Below, in pieces: positions 1-8,353 of a stretch of DNA of 51,955 nt. Origin of the DNA: a virus; IMG/VR virus record IMGVR_UViG_3300031825_000016, positions 1-51,955 of that record; one strand, given 5' to 3'. Position 1 is the first letter of the stretch, and each line of letters begins with the position of its first letter. The notes under the pieces are model-generated. The model did no database searches, was not told the DNA's origin, and saw only the letters and a list, made by a program, of their open reading frames with translations. Made by a program: the position numbers and the translations under genes.

Positions 1-246
1 GCGCTAAGAGTCCGGTATATGGCTTGGTTTAACGGAGCAACGGAACTGGGGAGAAAAGCAATCACACAGCAAACTGGGAATTTGGTGTCTACTACTTATC
101 TATCACCCTTCGAGGCCAATGTAACTACTACCCATTTAGGGTGGTTTGGGGGCATTAAGTCCACGAGCGAAGCGGGTACGGGGGTCTTGGTAGACTATCA
201 AGCATATGCGAAAACCAAGACCTCGCTTGAGGCAATCCAGATAGAT
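1..246. repeat. Terminal overlap, left copy (contig circular)
   Basis: These 246 bases are repeated at 51710-51955 with one difference, C at 128 against T at 51837. The reading frame of the tail gene crosses the joint without interruption, so the simplest reading is a circular molecule with an assembly overlap. The unique length is then 51,709 bp. The mismatch changes a Thr codon to Ile and suggests sequence variation in the sampled population. Confidence 0.93.
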
Positions 247-270
247 AAAACCGATACCAAAGGGTGGTGA
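1..270 (+). CDS. Tail hub / minor tail protein, C-terminal part (continues from 50213)
   Basis: This is the last 89 codons of the gene that begins at 50213 and leaves the window at 51955. Base 1 is in phase: the residues ALRVRYM directly before the internal Met at 19 match those read at the right end. On the circle the protein is 588 residues. An annotator treating position 19 as a start would create a false 83-residue gene. The segment has no motif I recognise. It is followed after 4 bases by the next appendage gene, so the two are probably translationally coupled. Confidence 0.85.
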   Translation, partial: ALRVRYMAWFNGATELGRKAITQQTGNLVSTTYLSPFEANVTTTHLGWFGGIKSTSEAGTGVLVDYQAYAKTKTSLEAIQIDKTDTKGW

Positions 271-274
271 TAAT

Positions 275-1183
275 TTGCCATACACTAAAACAAGCTGGGA
301 CGAGGCAACCGCAATAACTCCTGCTAGGCTAAACCAATTGGAGACTCAAGCCGAGACTGTTGAGGGAGACACCCGGACACCGAACCAGGCTGCAGCTCCA
401 GCACCATCGGGCACGCTGGCGAGTATCCTAAGCTACTTTGCAACGCGAATCAAGTCAATAACAGGTAGGGCCAACTGGTATGATGCTCCGGATATTACAT
501 TAGCAAGCCTTAACGCTCATACCTCAAGACACGTCCCGGGTGGGGATGATGCACTGCCAACAGCTGCCCCTTCAGGCGGCTTAGGTACGTCTAACGTAGT
601 AGGCGTAAGCACGAGTTTCGCCCGAGCGGATCATGGACACCTGGCCTTTGACACTACGGCACCTGTAGCAGAGGCTATCGGATCTACCGTTTCGGTGGGG
701 GCAGCAAGCACAGCGGCTAGGCGAGACCATCGCCACGCGATGCCTGGTGCTGCAGACTTGCTAACGGCGATTAAAACCGTAGACGGAGCAGGAAGTGGAC
801 TAGACGCTGATACGGTAGATGGTTATGCTGCGAGCGCAGGTACACCTGCTAACTCCATACCTGTACGTGATAGTGCTGGACAAATTCCAATGCCAAATGG
901 TTATCCAATAGTTGACGCCGCTGCTTACACAAAAATACTGTCTGGAACCACTGTTGCAACAACTGATTCCAGCGGCAACGCAGTAATTAACATAGGGTAT
1001 GCCTCGGCCTACAACATAGTAGTGTTATCGGTTATAAACGGGGATACGGCCGCTTCTGGCGGCGCTGTAATTATTGGTGGGATCGTTGGTGCGGCCACCA
1101 ATAATTTTACCGTAAACACAAACCATATCGGTGGCGGCATTCGTCTAAACTGGATGGCGCGGGTTGACTGGAACCATGGCTAA
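275..1183 (+). CDS. Tail appendage/fibre-like protein with HxH motifs
   Basis: A 302-residue protein starting at TTG, with a GGGTGGTG ribosome binding site overlapping the end of the tail hub gene. The middle carries repeated His motifs of the kind that bind metal along the axis of trimeric phage fibres: HTSRH near residue 85, DHGHL near 120 and RDHRH near 150. Sequence between them is rich in Gly, Ala, Ser and Thr. The C-terminal third is small-residue beta-type sequence and may be a tip domain. Position after the tail hub and before other appendage genes fits a fibre or tip protein. The exact role is inferred. Confidence 0.7.
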   Translation: MPYTKTSWDEATAITPARLNQLETQAETVEGDTRTPNQAAAPAPSGTLASILSYFATRIKSITGRANWYDAPDITLASLNAHTSRHVPGGDDALPTAAPSGGLGTSNVVGVSTSFARADHGHLAFDTTAPVAEAIGSTVSVGAASTAARRDHRHAMPGAADLLTAIKTVDGAGSGLDADTVDGYAASAGTPANSIPVRDSAGQIPMPNGYPIVDAAAYTKILSGTTVATTDSSGNAVINIGYASAYNIVVLSVINGDTAASGGAVIIGGIVGAATNNFTVNTNHIGGGIRLNWMARVDWNHG

Positions 1184-1201
1184 AAATGGGGAGGGGTAAA
1201 A

Positions 1202-1435
1202 GTGTCAGTTAATCTACAGGTAACTATATCAGTACCTGGTCCATGCAAAGTATGCAGACAAATCGAAGGTACATTATTCGTCACAGACGGAGTTAACTTT
1301 GTTTATCTGTGTCCAACGCATGCGCAACAGGTGAAAAGTGGTTCGGCCTTGTTTAGCACCCTTACAAATACCTCCTACGCTGGCTGGGATGACATCGAGA
1401 TCCGAACTAAGCTGGAGATACTGCTTCAAAATTAA
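1202..1435 (+). CDS. Small cysteine/histidine protein in tail region
   Basis: 77 residues from a GTG start, with GGGGAGGGG just upstream. CKVC near residues 15-18 and a CPTH pair near residues 37-40 could form a single small zinc site. No family recognised. It lies between two appendage genes in the same direction, so it is probably a virion or assembly accessory, but nothing in the sequence proves this. Confidence 0.6.
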   Translation: MSVNLQVTISVPGPCKVCRQIEGTLFVTDGVNFVYLCPTHAQQVKSGSALFSTLTNTSYAGWDDIEIRTKLEILLQN

Positions 1436-1474
1436 GCCGACCAGTTATTCGCAATAGCCAAGGAGGAGATCTAG

Positions 1475-1957
1475 TTGGCATACAATACCAAAAACATAAA
1501 ACGGGATCAGGGTAATATTGGAATCCCGCAATATTACGACTCCGTGATAGATGACTACGTACCAGCCGAGGGATCTGATGGCGCCATTCACGTTAAGCTA
1601 ATAAGCCAGCTTCCCGCAGGAGCGACTCATTTCATTGTGCCCGCCACAAGTTTGGCTAACGCAGCGGGGGTTGCAACGGTTGCCGCTGTAACGGGCAAGC
1701 AGCATCACGTCATGGGCTATTTGGTTTGTATTCGCGGAGCTTCAGCAGGCAATGACATCCTGGTCACTCTCAAAGATGACACTACCGTAAAGCTCACTGA
1801 CGTCATCGGCAACGCTTCCCCCTCCGGCTCTGCTGCAGAGAAGGTCAGCTCTATGCCTATCTTGATTGGTACGGCAAGTAAAGATCTTTCGCTGAATGTC
1901 GGAGCTGGCGGTTCTGGCGTGATCTCTGAACTCACAGTTTGGGGCTACACGTTATGA
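1475..1957 (+). CDS. Predicted virion appendage protein, 160 aa
   Basis: Starts at TTG, 10 bases after a strong AAGGAGGAG. The first residues (AYNTKNIKRDQGN followed by IPQYYDSV) resemble small structural proteins seen in the tail appendage clusters of Firmicutes phages; this rests on memory of family style, not a search. The rest is Ala/Gly/Val-rich beta sequence with no Cys-rich or enzymatic motif. It may act as an adaptor or decoration of the tail tip. The downstream 480 bases are disturbed. Confidence 0.6.
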   Translation: MAYNTKNIKRDQGNIGIPQYYDSVIDDYVPAEGSDGAIHVKLISQLPAGATHFIVPATSLANAAGVATVAAVTGKQHHVMGYLVCIRGASAGNDILVTLKDDTTVKLTDVIGNASPSGSAAEKVSSMPILIGTASKDLSLNVGAGGSGVISELTVWGYTL

Positions 1958-2436
1958 AATCCAAGCACAGAAATTCGCGGAATGTATTTGCCCCGCTGGC
2001 GGCAGTTCCGGCTCGCTAACTACAACGGATACGGGGCAACCTTGGATAGTGAGAAACGGCTCATGGGCACGTGATGCTGACGGTTTCTATTTGTCTACAG
2101 GCGTTTCGTTACCCTGCTTATCGCAGGTGCGTCAATAGGCCTGCTTATACCCAATCCCATTTATATTGGGTATACCCATTGATACCGGAGTTTACGTCCG
2201 GCAGCGTTCCACAGCCACAGACCCGGAATCAGCCCACAGGCTTTACCATATATGGCCTGACTCGCCAGGCTACTCGACAGCACTTGCTGTCTAATCCTGA
2301 CTTTACCGACATGCTGTTGTCCCCCAGAGGCTTTCGCGTGAGGTTAGTCGGTTGTCTTACATCGCAACGCAGGAGCGATGATTTCTGTGAAATATATATG
2401 AAGCGCACAACGTGCGCACAAAGGGAGGAATAAATC
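1958..2436 (+). pseudogene. Disturbed 480-base stretch with tail-fibre-like frame fragments
   Basis: No convincing intact gene. In the frame running through 1955-2132 the translation includes DTGQPWIVRNGSWARDADGF, which looks like the start of a lectin-like fibre domain, but it has no start and ends at a stop near 2132. The frame then switches several times. A 120-residue ORF (2071-2433) covers part of it, but its composition is unlike the neighbours and it ends inside the next ribosome binding site. Short inverted repeats are common here: ACCCAAT/ATTGGGT, GCCTG/CAGGC, and a perfect GCGCAC-AAC-GTGCGC at 2403-2417 just before the next binding site. A decayed fibre domain gene is most likely; sequencing indels are an alternative. 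Confidence 0.5.
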
Positions 2437-2856
2437 ATGGCAACTACCGCAAAGTTATTTGGTCGCGCAATCGAAAAGGCGTTCAAGGGCGAAATCAACT
2501 GGGCCACTGGTGCAATTAAAGTCATGTTTACGTCCAGCGCATATGTCCCCGATCAGGACGCTCACCAATACAAATCCTCGGTAATCAACGAGATAACTGA
2601 CGCAGGCTACACGGTCCGGGGCTATGCCTTAGCCAATAAGGCGATCACTTACGATGCCGCGACCAATGTTACCAAGTTTGACGCCGACGACCAGAGCTTA
2701 CCCTCCCCGATTACTGCAGCCCGGGCAATCGTCTACCAAGATACCGGCAACGATGCCACCAGCCCACTAATCTGCTTCATCGACTTCGGGGTTGACACAA
2801 CCCTGAATATCCTACAATGGGATGCCGCGGGGATATTTACCCATACCGCAGCTTAA
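2437..2856 (+). CDS. Phage structural protein, 139 aa
   Basis: ATG start after AAAGGGAGGAATAAATC, a near ideal binding site. The protein begins ATTAKLFGRAIEKAFKG and has alternating hydrophobic beta-type sequence with no catalytic motif. Proteins of this size and style occur beside receptor-binding genes in many Bacillota phages and are generally unnamed virion components. A GCGCAC-AAC-GTGCGC hairpin lies directly upstream and could affect its translation. Function beyond virion component is not supported. Confidence 0.6.
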   Translation: MATTAKLFGRAIEKAFKGEINWATGAIKVMFTSSAYVPDQDAHQYKSSVINEITDAGYTVRGYALANKAITYDAATNVTKFDADDQSLPSPITAARAIVYQDTGNDATSPLICFIDFGVDTTLNILQWDAAGIFTHTAA

Positions 2857-2869
2857 GGGGGTGTAGACA

Positions 2870-5002
2870 TTGGGACTCTATAATACAATTCTAGCCATGG
2901 TGCCCCGCATTCCGGGAAGAACCACGGCTGTATTAGTAGACGAAGTAGATGCCAATCACCGAAACGGTACATTTGCCATCCCCTCAGGCGGCATAATCCT
3001 CCTGATGGATGAACACGACGCATCGGCTGGAGTAATGGCCATGACGGCTGCAGGAGCCACCTTTACGCGAGACACCACAGGTACCCCTGCGGCAGGGCAG
3101 TTTTACTACGACCCTGAACTCCGCAGAGTCATCTGTAACGCCACAGACGCGGGTAAAACGGTCAACAGCCTGCAGTATTATAGCCTGGGCGGGGTAGTGA
3201 GGGCCGCAACCCTGAACGACATCCTGGCCGCCGTACAGTCCATGGCCACCAATAAATCAGACGTCCTGCGGGTTGCCTCAAGCTTGAGCCTAACCGCTGC
3301 CAACGCCCCAGACTATGACCTCGCCATTGTAAACGATGGCACCAACCCCCCGACCTTTTATGTTAGCGACCGGGTAGACACATGGAATCAAACCGCAGGA
3401 AGCTCTGCCCCAGCAGCGGGCACGCTTGGGTTCACTGCCCAACCTGCGCTGGTTGCCAGTTCCGTAACTGGTGGTGGTTGGATTGTACAGTTTGCGTATC
3501 AAAACGATGGCAGTGCAAATCCGGTAACAATTGAACAGCAGCTTGTGTCAGGAGGGGCTTGGACGACCGTAACGCCAGTAGCAGCAGGAGCTGCTTGGAG
3601 AGTCACGGTAGCAGGGCAAGCACCCGGCAGCTATGCCCATAAGATTAGATTGTCGCAGGGTGCGTCCACCGTTACTAGTACAACAGCAGTTGTCGTCAAC
3701 CTCTCGGTTCCTGCGGCGACTGTCAATGTATCTAATGTAGCTATGTTAGCCGGGCAGGGAAGTATGAATGTTGCCGGGGTTGTTTCTGGAAGGGCCACCC
3801 AAGGCACCGTTACAAAACTCAGGTTTGTGTGCATGTTGGCTGCAGATGCAGACGAAGCTGCGGCTGTTACAGCAGGGCGGTACATAGACCTTGTCAGTCC
3901 GACTCTGGATGTCAATGGAAACTACTCAGCCAGCCTAAGTCCGTTGAGCATGGCGTACAGCGCGGCCTATACAGTTAAGGTGCAAGTGACTCAGTTAAGC
4001 GGTGACGGCATTACTTCGCAGGCTGGGAACTGGAGTGCAGGAGCGGCGATTTCCACACCTGCTGTGCCTGTAGTAACCGGGTTCGCCGTTACCCCCGGGA
4101 ACGCTCAAAACACCCTGTCTTGGAGCGCCTTGGGAACTGGGGAAACGGTTAATATTTACAGGTCTCTTACAGCAGGAGTTAAAGGCTCATTGCTTTATAG
4201 TGGTCTAACAGGAACGTCTAAGGTAGATCCTAGCTTAACTAACGGTACAACGTATTATTACACCGCTACAAGAGTGGTGGGTAGTACGGAATCGGCTGAT
4301 TCTGCTCAAGTTAGCGAAATGCCATCGGCCAATCTTACAGCTGGCACAGTCGTTTCGCTCACTGGTGGCAATATGACAGCATTGATTGGTAGCGAAAATG
4401 TATCATATCCTGCCTATATTACCCAAACTGCCGCTAGTACATTTAGGTTAAATTCTAATGTTAAAAATGGTACTACAGAATACATGGAGCTTACTAATTT
4501 ATCGAGTGGTCTTGTATCGGGAGCATATCTTGTTGATATTGATATTTCTGCATTTAGTTCTACGGATCTTAGAGATTGTTATGCAATATCAATTCGAGAT
4601 AATACAGTGGCTCCAACAAATGGAGATACCTACAACCAAAATTCTGGTGCTAGGAAGATAATGCTCCTGATTCGTAAAAATGGATCAAACTATGAGGCTT
4701 CTATTGGAAAAATTAATGCTACTGGCACATTGAAACAATGGGCTCCAGGAACAAGTACCTGGGTGAATTGGGGTGCGTACCCAACAGTCATTACACTTCC
4801 AACACGATTTAAAGTAGCAAAAGATGTATCGAATAATTACACAGTGACTATAGGTTCTGTGGTAGCAACAATAACAAGTGATTTGCGTAACCAAAGTTCG
4901 TCAGATTATATTATTGTTGGAGATCCGATTTATGACACAAATGATACATCTAAGAATTATGGCAACTCGGATATGACCATTGATGTTTATCAAGTTAAGT
5001 AA
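2870..5002 (+). CDS. Large modular tail/receptor-binding protein with FN3 domain
   Basis: 710 residues from TTG, with GGGGGTG upstream. Residues 1-160 look like a virion-attachment region. The middle has repeated Ig-like beta sequence, and a fibronectin type III domain is visible around residues 400-490 (key features: LSWSALG, VNIYRS, YYYTATRV). From about residue 490 (base 4330) base composition drops sharply to AT-rich, and the C-terminal 220 residues read as a different module, probably a carbohydrate-binding jelly-roll. The same AT-rich composition continues into the next gene. This supports recent exchange of the distal receptor-binding part. Confidence 0.7.
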   Translation: MGLYNTILAMVPRIPGRTTAVLVDEVDANHRNGTFAIPSGGIILLMDEHDASAGVMAMTAAGATFTRDTTGTPAAGQFYYDPELRRVICNATDAGKTVNSLQYYSLGGVVRAATLNDILAAVQSMATNKSDVLRVASSLSLTAANAPDYDLAIVNDGTNPPTFYVSDRVDTWNQTAGSSAPAAGTLGFTAQPALVASSVTGGGWIVQFAYQNDGSANPVTIEQQLVSGGAWTTVTPVAAGAAWRVTVAGQAPGSYAHKIRLSQGASTVTSTTAVVVNLSVPAATVNVSNVAMLAGQGSMNVAGVVSGRATQGTVTKLRFVCMLAADADEAAAVTAGRYIDLVSPTLDVNGNYSASLSPLSMAYSAAYTVKVQVTQLSGDGITSQAGNWSAGAAISTPAVPVVTGFAVTPGNAQNTLSWSALGTGETVNIYRSLTAGVKGSLLYSGLTGTSKVDPSLTNGTTYYYTATRVVGSTESADSAQVSEMPSANLTAGTVVSLTGGNMTALIGSENVSYPAYITQTAASTFRLNSNVKNGTTEYMELTNLSSGLVSGAYLVDIDISAFSSTDLRDCYAISIRDNTVAPTNGDTYNQNSGARKIMLLIRKNGSNYEASIGKINATGTLKQWAPGTSTWVNWGAYPTVITLPTRFKVAKDVSNNYTVTIGSVVATITSDLRNQSSSDYIIVGDPIYDTNDTSKNYGNSDMTIDVYQVK

Positions 5003-5035
5003 GGGAGGAAATTAATGGAATTGTAGGTGATATTT

Positions 5036-7894
5036 ATGTCATTTTTAAGAAAGACAAAAACAGTCATAAGTAATGGATCAAAAACAAACTTTCAGATGGG
5101 AAAACTCCGGTTGCATAAGGCAACCGGAGTTGATTCATCTGGTGGTACTAATGATTCCATTCAACATATTTATCTTGGAAACAATATAGATGACAATTTC
5201 TTTTGTGTTAGATTTTATGCACAGGACGGAATCACTCCATTAAAACACAGAAGGCTCAATGTGGCTTCCGGTGTCTCAGCGGATTTCATTGTTTTAATAC
5301 CTTCCATGCCCGCCGGTGGTCAGATTAGTATTTTTATTGATTATGCTATAAGCGGCTACTCGACCGAGAGTACAGACGAGACACTATTAAACATTAATGT
5401 AGATGGATTAAGATATTATCCTGAATTATATGATGCTCGAATAAATTGTGGGGAACCTAATATAAAATGGGATGCCACCGCAGGAAAGTTTAAACAATGG
5501 GGAGATGGCATACTTTATAACGCCAACGGTGGTGGCCCCTATGGAGCACCTTACAATGTATGGGTTGATGAATGGATAAGCCTTTTTTCCTCAGTTGATG
5601 GATTCACCTGGACTCTTGAAGGTGAAGTTGTACACCCAACAGATGGGGCACAGCGTCCTGGTATATATAGAGAAGATAACGGCACCGTTCACATGCTTGT
5701 TACTCCTTTCTATGACCCTACAAGACCTGGTGGAGGATTCGATTACTGGAGAAGTCCAAGCGGAAACCCAGGCACGTTTACATTAATACAAAAGAATGTA
5801 ATTTCCCCAGGTTCTACGGGTTCGTGGGATACAAATGCAGCAGGAAATGTTCACATTTATTATGAAAATAGTACATGGTACGTTCTTTATGAAGCTAGTA
5901 GCCCAAATAACAACTGGACAACAGGTATCGCTTCTGGCCCATCGTTAACACAATTAACTAAGTATAGCGGGAATCCAATATTATCAACGGCTAGTGGGCA
6001 ATCTTTTGGTGGCCCAGAAATGTATAAAATCAATGAGAAGTATTGTCTCTTTAGTCACGGATGGAAACCCGGAAATACTGCCGGTTCAACATTAGGTTTA
6101 TGGACTGCCGATAATATACTTGGACCATATAGTTGGCATTCTTGGCTGTTTCATAAACCTTTCCCCTATGGTTATGGTACGGGTGATTTATCCCAAGTAG
6201 GAGATGTAACCGTAACAGAAAAAGATGGAAAGACATATTTTTATTTTACTCAAAATATCAGCCAGTCAGTTCAGCCAGGAGAAACAGCTTTATCTCACAT
6301 GTCGCTGGTAACTTATGATGCACCATTATCTAGATTACTAGACCCTGTAATTACCACACACCGCAACGATGATCTTGTGGCTGAAGGTTGGGTGTTCGAT
6401 TCTGGGTATGGGGAGTATTCACCGGGGACTTGGAAAAGTGAAACAACTTATTTTCGAAAACGAACTATGAAAGATGCTACCCTGGCAGCACAAAGTCCTC
6501 CACACTATTATGTATCCGATATAATGCCCGTTGCTATTTGTGCTAAAACTGATTCTACGCATCAACTTAAAGTTAGAAAGCTAATAAATACCCCAAATGT
6601 TGAAAACACCTTTTATTCTTCTGCTAGGGCAGAACAAACTAATAAACGATTCATTCCTTTTCGGATTGATAAAGATAACACTGGCGGTATTTTAGCTGGT
6701 GTTGTCTTTGATTCTGATGGAAATTTGAAGTATTACAATGGTGCAGCATTAACCACAATCAAGGCTTATGTTGTAGGTACTTACTACAGTTTTAAGGCAA
6801 AGTGTCACACTTCTGGTTATGACCTGTATGTTGATGATTTTCAAACACCAGTGGCGACAAACATCCCTTATGCTTCAGCCTTTGCTCAACCTCAATACTT
6901 CTATGTTGAACAGGCTATGGGGGCAGAAGGGTATTTGGGATCACTCTATACTGTGCAGTATTCGGATGCGGCTACAGAGCCAACCTGGGGAGGAACAGGG
7001 ACTCCAAGCTCAACCCAAGCCGTCTACGACTCTTTAACCTACGACACAACGACCCTCGACCGCACCACGTCCCCCCTGGTGATACCACCAGCTGCATCCA
7101 CAGGCCAAGCATATGCTCCGACAGCCGCCAAGTCCGTAATGGTCCCTGTCGCTACCTCCGCAGGCCGAGCATTTGCACCCAAGGTAATATCCCCCGTTAC
7201 AGTCCCCGTGGCGACTTCGACAGGGCGGGCTTATGTCCCAGTGCCAGTAGGGGTTGTCAAAATACCCGTGGCCACCAGCACGGGACAGGCTAAAGCCCCA
7301 ACAGCTATTCGGATTGTGGCAGTACTAGCGGCAACCAGCACAGGCAGGGCAGTAGCGCCCATTGTAACGCTTCAGGTCAGCGTGATCCCTGCGGCGACAT
7401 CTACGGGGCGGGCAATACCACCAAGGTTGGTTGTGACGGTCAAGGTTCCCGCGGCGACGAGTACCGGCAGGGCTTACGCTCCCACGCTCAGCACCAAAGA
7501 CCACAAATCCCCGGTATTCAAATGGGTTGAGATGCCGGACAAATTGCAGTGGACAGAACTGCCAGACAAGCTTAAATGGGAGGTGATTGGCGAAATGATA
7601 TTCTATGTCGGCGATTACAAACCGGCTGAGATTAGAGTCAGTATGACAAGTGAATATCCGGACGAAACCTTCATATTGCTGAATGCTACTTACACCTGGA
7701 TTAAACCAGACGGAACCAAGGAAACCGGAACCGCAAGCATCGATGGTGATGTGCTTTATGTCTGGCTTAGGCCAACGCTCAAGGGGCATTTTCAGCCCTT
7801 GTTTTTTGAGGCAGAGGCTGTACTCAGCAAGAGCGGAACACAGAAAAGAGTATTCGGTCCAGTGCAAATCGACGTAAGAGAGGAGGCGGCATAA
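5036..7894 (+). CDS. Receptor-binding protein with GH43-like beta-propeller and Pro/Ala/Thr repeats
   Basis: About 952 residues. ATG 5036 is preferred to GTG 5027 because AGGTGA at 5025-5030 is well placed. Residues 1-130 resemble a DUF2341-type lectin domain. Residues about 140-430 look like a five-bladed propeller of the GH43/GH32 type: repeated blades with FSSVDGFTW, AGNVHIYYENSTWYVLYEA, SFGGPEMYK and DGKTYFYFTQN, and acidic residues near blade starts. Another beta domain follows to residue 645. Residues about 680-820 hold seven tandem repeats with core AATSTGRAYAP. A short C-terminal domain of about 130 residues ends the protein. It likely binds and perhaps cleaves a host surface polysaccharide; catalytic activity is inference. 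Bases 5036 to about 6960 are AT-rich, the remainder is not. Confidence 0.75.
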   Translation: MSFLRKTKTVISNGSKTNFQMGKLRLHKATGVDSSGGTNDSIQHIYLGNNIDDNFFCVRFYAQDGITPLKHRRLNVASGVSADFIVLIPSMPAGGQISIFIDYAISGYSTESTDETLLNINVDGLRYYPELYDARINCGEPNIKWDATAGKFKQWGDGILYNANGGGPYGAPYNVWVDEWISLFSSVDGFTWTLEGEVVHPTDGAQRPGIYREDNGTVHMLVTPFYDPTRPGGGFDYWRSPSGNPGTFTLIQKNVISPGSTGSWDTNAAGNVHIYYENSTWYVLYEASSPNNNWTTGIASGPSLTQLTKYSGNPILSTASGQSFGGPEMYKINEKYCLFSHGWKPGNTAGSTLGLWTADNILGPYSWHSWLFHKPFPYGYGTGDLSQVGDVTVTEKDGKTYFYFTQNISQSVQPGETALSHMSLVTYDAPLSRLLDPVITTHRNDDLVAEGWVFDSGYGEYSPGTWKSETTYFRKRTMKDATLAAQSPPHYYVSDIMPVAICAKTDSTHQLKVRKLINTPNVENTFYSSARAEQTNKRFIPFRIDKDNTGGILAGVVFDSDGNLKYYNGAALTTIKAYVVGTYYSFKAKCHTSGYDLYVDDFQTPVATNIPYASAFAQPQYFYVEQAMGAEGYLGSLYTVQYSDAATEPTWGGTGTPSSTQAVYDSLTYDTTTLDRTTSPLVIPPAASTGQAYAPTAAKSVMVPVATSAGRAFAPKVISPVTVPVATSTGRAYVPVPVGVVKIPVATSTGQAKAPTAIRIVAVLAATSTGRAVAPIVTLQVSVIPAATSTGRAIPPRLVVTVKVPAATSTGRAYAPTLSTKDHKSPVFKWVEMPDKLQWTELPDKLKWEVIGEMIFYVGDYKPAEIRVSMTSEYPDETFILLNATYTWIKPDGTKETGTASIDGDVLYVWLRPTLKGHFQPLFFEAEAVLSKSGTQKRVFGPVQIDVREEAA
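7069..7492 (+). repeat. Seven tandem ~60-base coding repeats
   Basis: Seven copies of a 19-21 codon unit with core VPVATSTGRAYAP encode a Pro/Ala/Thr/Val-rich stalk in the receptor-binding protein. The copies differ at the third codon position, so they are old or selected at protein level. They begin almost exactly where the AT-rich receptor-binding sequence ends, so the stalk may be the resident anchor onto which new binding heads are exchanged. Confidence 0.85.
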
Positions 7895-7962
7895 ACTGGC
7901 TGACTAGGTTGGCCTTTGTTTCCATCTTCCCGCCTTCCGGCGATTATGATACAATGATCAAG

Positions 7963-8094
7963 CCAGGGACTAGACCGGGGGTAGCTCCCTCGGTGACAAA
8001 CGGTTGCCCGCCGGTCCCTGGTACTTTGGGCAGCCCCATGGGCAAGGGTGCTATTGCACCTAACAAAAGACTTCGCTTTATGCGGGGTCTTTTT
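7963..8094 (+). ncRNA. Structured RNA with its own terminator, before lysis genes
   Basis: CCAGGGAC at 7963-7970 pairs with GTCCCTGG at 8014-8021. Inside it is a hairpin, ACCG-G-GGG-TAGCT-CCC-T-CGGT. Then come a perfect GGTGC-TATT-GCACC hairpin (8047-8060) and an intrinsic terminator at 8066-8094 (AAAGACTTCGC/GCGGGGTCTTT and a T run). A possible -10 box, TATGAT (7945-7950), lies just upstream but lacks a good -35. The 69-codon ORF over this stretch is unconvincing. It may be a small RNA or a leader controlling the lysis cassette. I do not recognise the family. Confidence 0.55.
8066..8094 (+). terminator. Intrinsic terminator after structural genes
   Basis: AAAGACTTCGC, loop TTTAT, GCGGGGTCTTT (11 pairs including two G-T), followed by TTG. 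It ends the structural transcript or the structured RNA 25 bases before the XhlA-like gene. Confidence 0.75.
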
Positions 8095-8118
8095 GTATTA
8101 CAGAAAGTAGGTGTTTAG

Positions 8119-8340
8119 GTGAGTGATGAACTAATCAAAATCGCACGACTAGAAGAAAAGGTTGATACACTAGAGCGACTTTACACCGCTGTCCAGAATG
8201 CGTTTAACGCGCGATTTGAAAAGCTGGAAGCCAAGTTAGACGAAGCGTTAAAGCGTCCATCTTGGTCAGTGGTGACTGTTGTCACTCTGCTTACCACCGT
8301 CACAGGCGGCCTAGTGGTGTATGTGCTAACAAAACATTAA
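8119..8340 (+). CDS. xhlA-like: XhlA-like hemolysin/holin accessory protein
   Basis: 73 residues from GTG. Residues 1-48 form a charged amphipathic coiled coil (ARLEEKVDTLERLY and FEKLEAKLDEALK), and residues 50-70 form one membrane span (VVTVVTLLTTVTGGLVVYVL). This order is that of the XhlA/hemolysin family, membrane proteins that act with holin and amidase in phage lysis. It opens the lysis cassette, 14 bases before the amidase. Family assignment is from architecture. Confidence 0.75.
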   Translation: MSDELIKIARLEEKVDTLERLYTAVQNAFNARFEKLEAKLDEALKRPSWSVVTVVTLLTTVTGGLVVYVLTKH

Positions 8341-8353
8341 AGGAGATGTTTTT

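Noticed and set aside
1-246. Biological direct terminal repeats of a linear genome
   Set aside because: HNH-TerS-TerL order and a cos candidate at 38.7 kb argue for cos packaging; the overlap lies inside a gene that is continuous on a circle.
2071-2433. 120-codon ORF taken as a normal gene
   Set aside because: No binding site, composition unlike neighbours, and it ends inside the next gene's ribosome binding site.
7325-7867. 180-codon minus-strand ORF
   Set aside because: Shadow of the repeat-containing end of the receptor-binding gene; no start signals or family resemblance.
2870-7894. Diversity-generating retroelement target
   Set aside because: No reverse transcriptase gene and no template/variable repeat pair seen in the window.
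7909-8118. 69-codon ORF after the receptor-binding gene
   Set aside because: No ribosome binding site, unusual composition, and it overlaps the structured RNA and its terminator.
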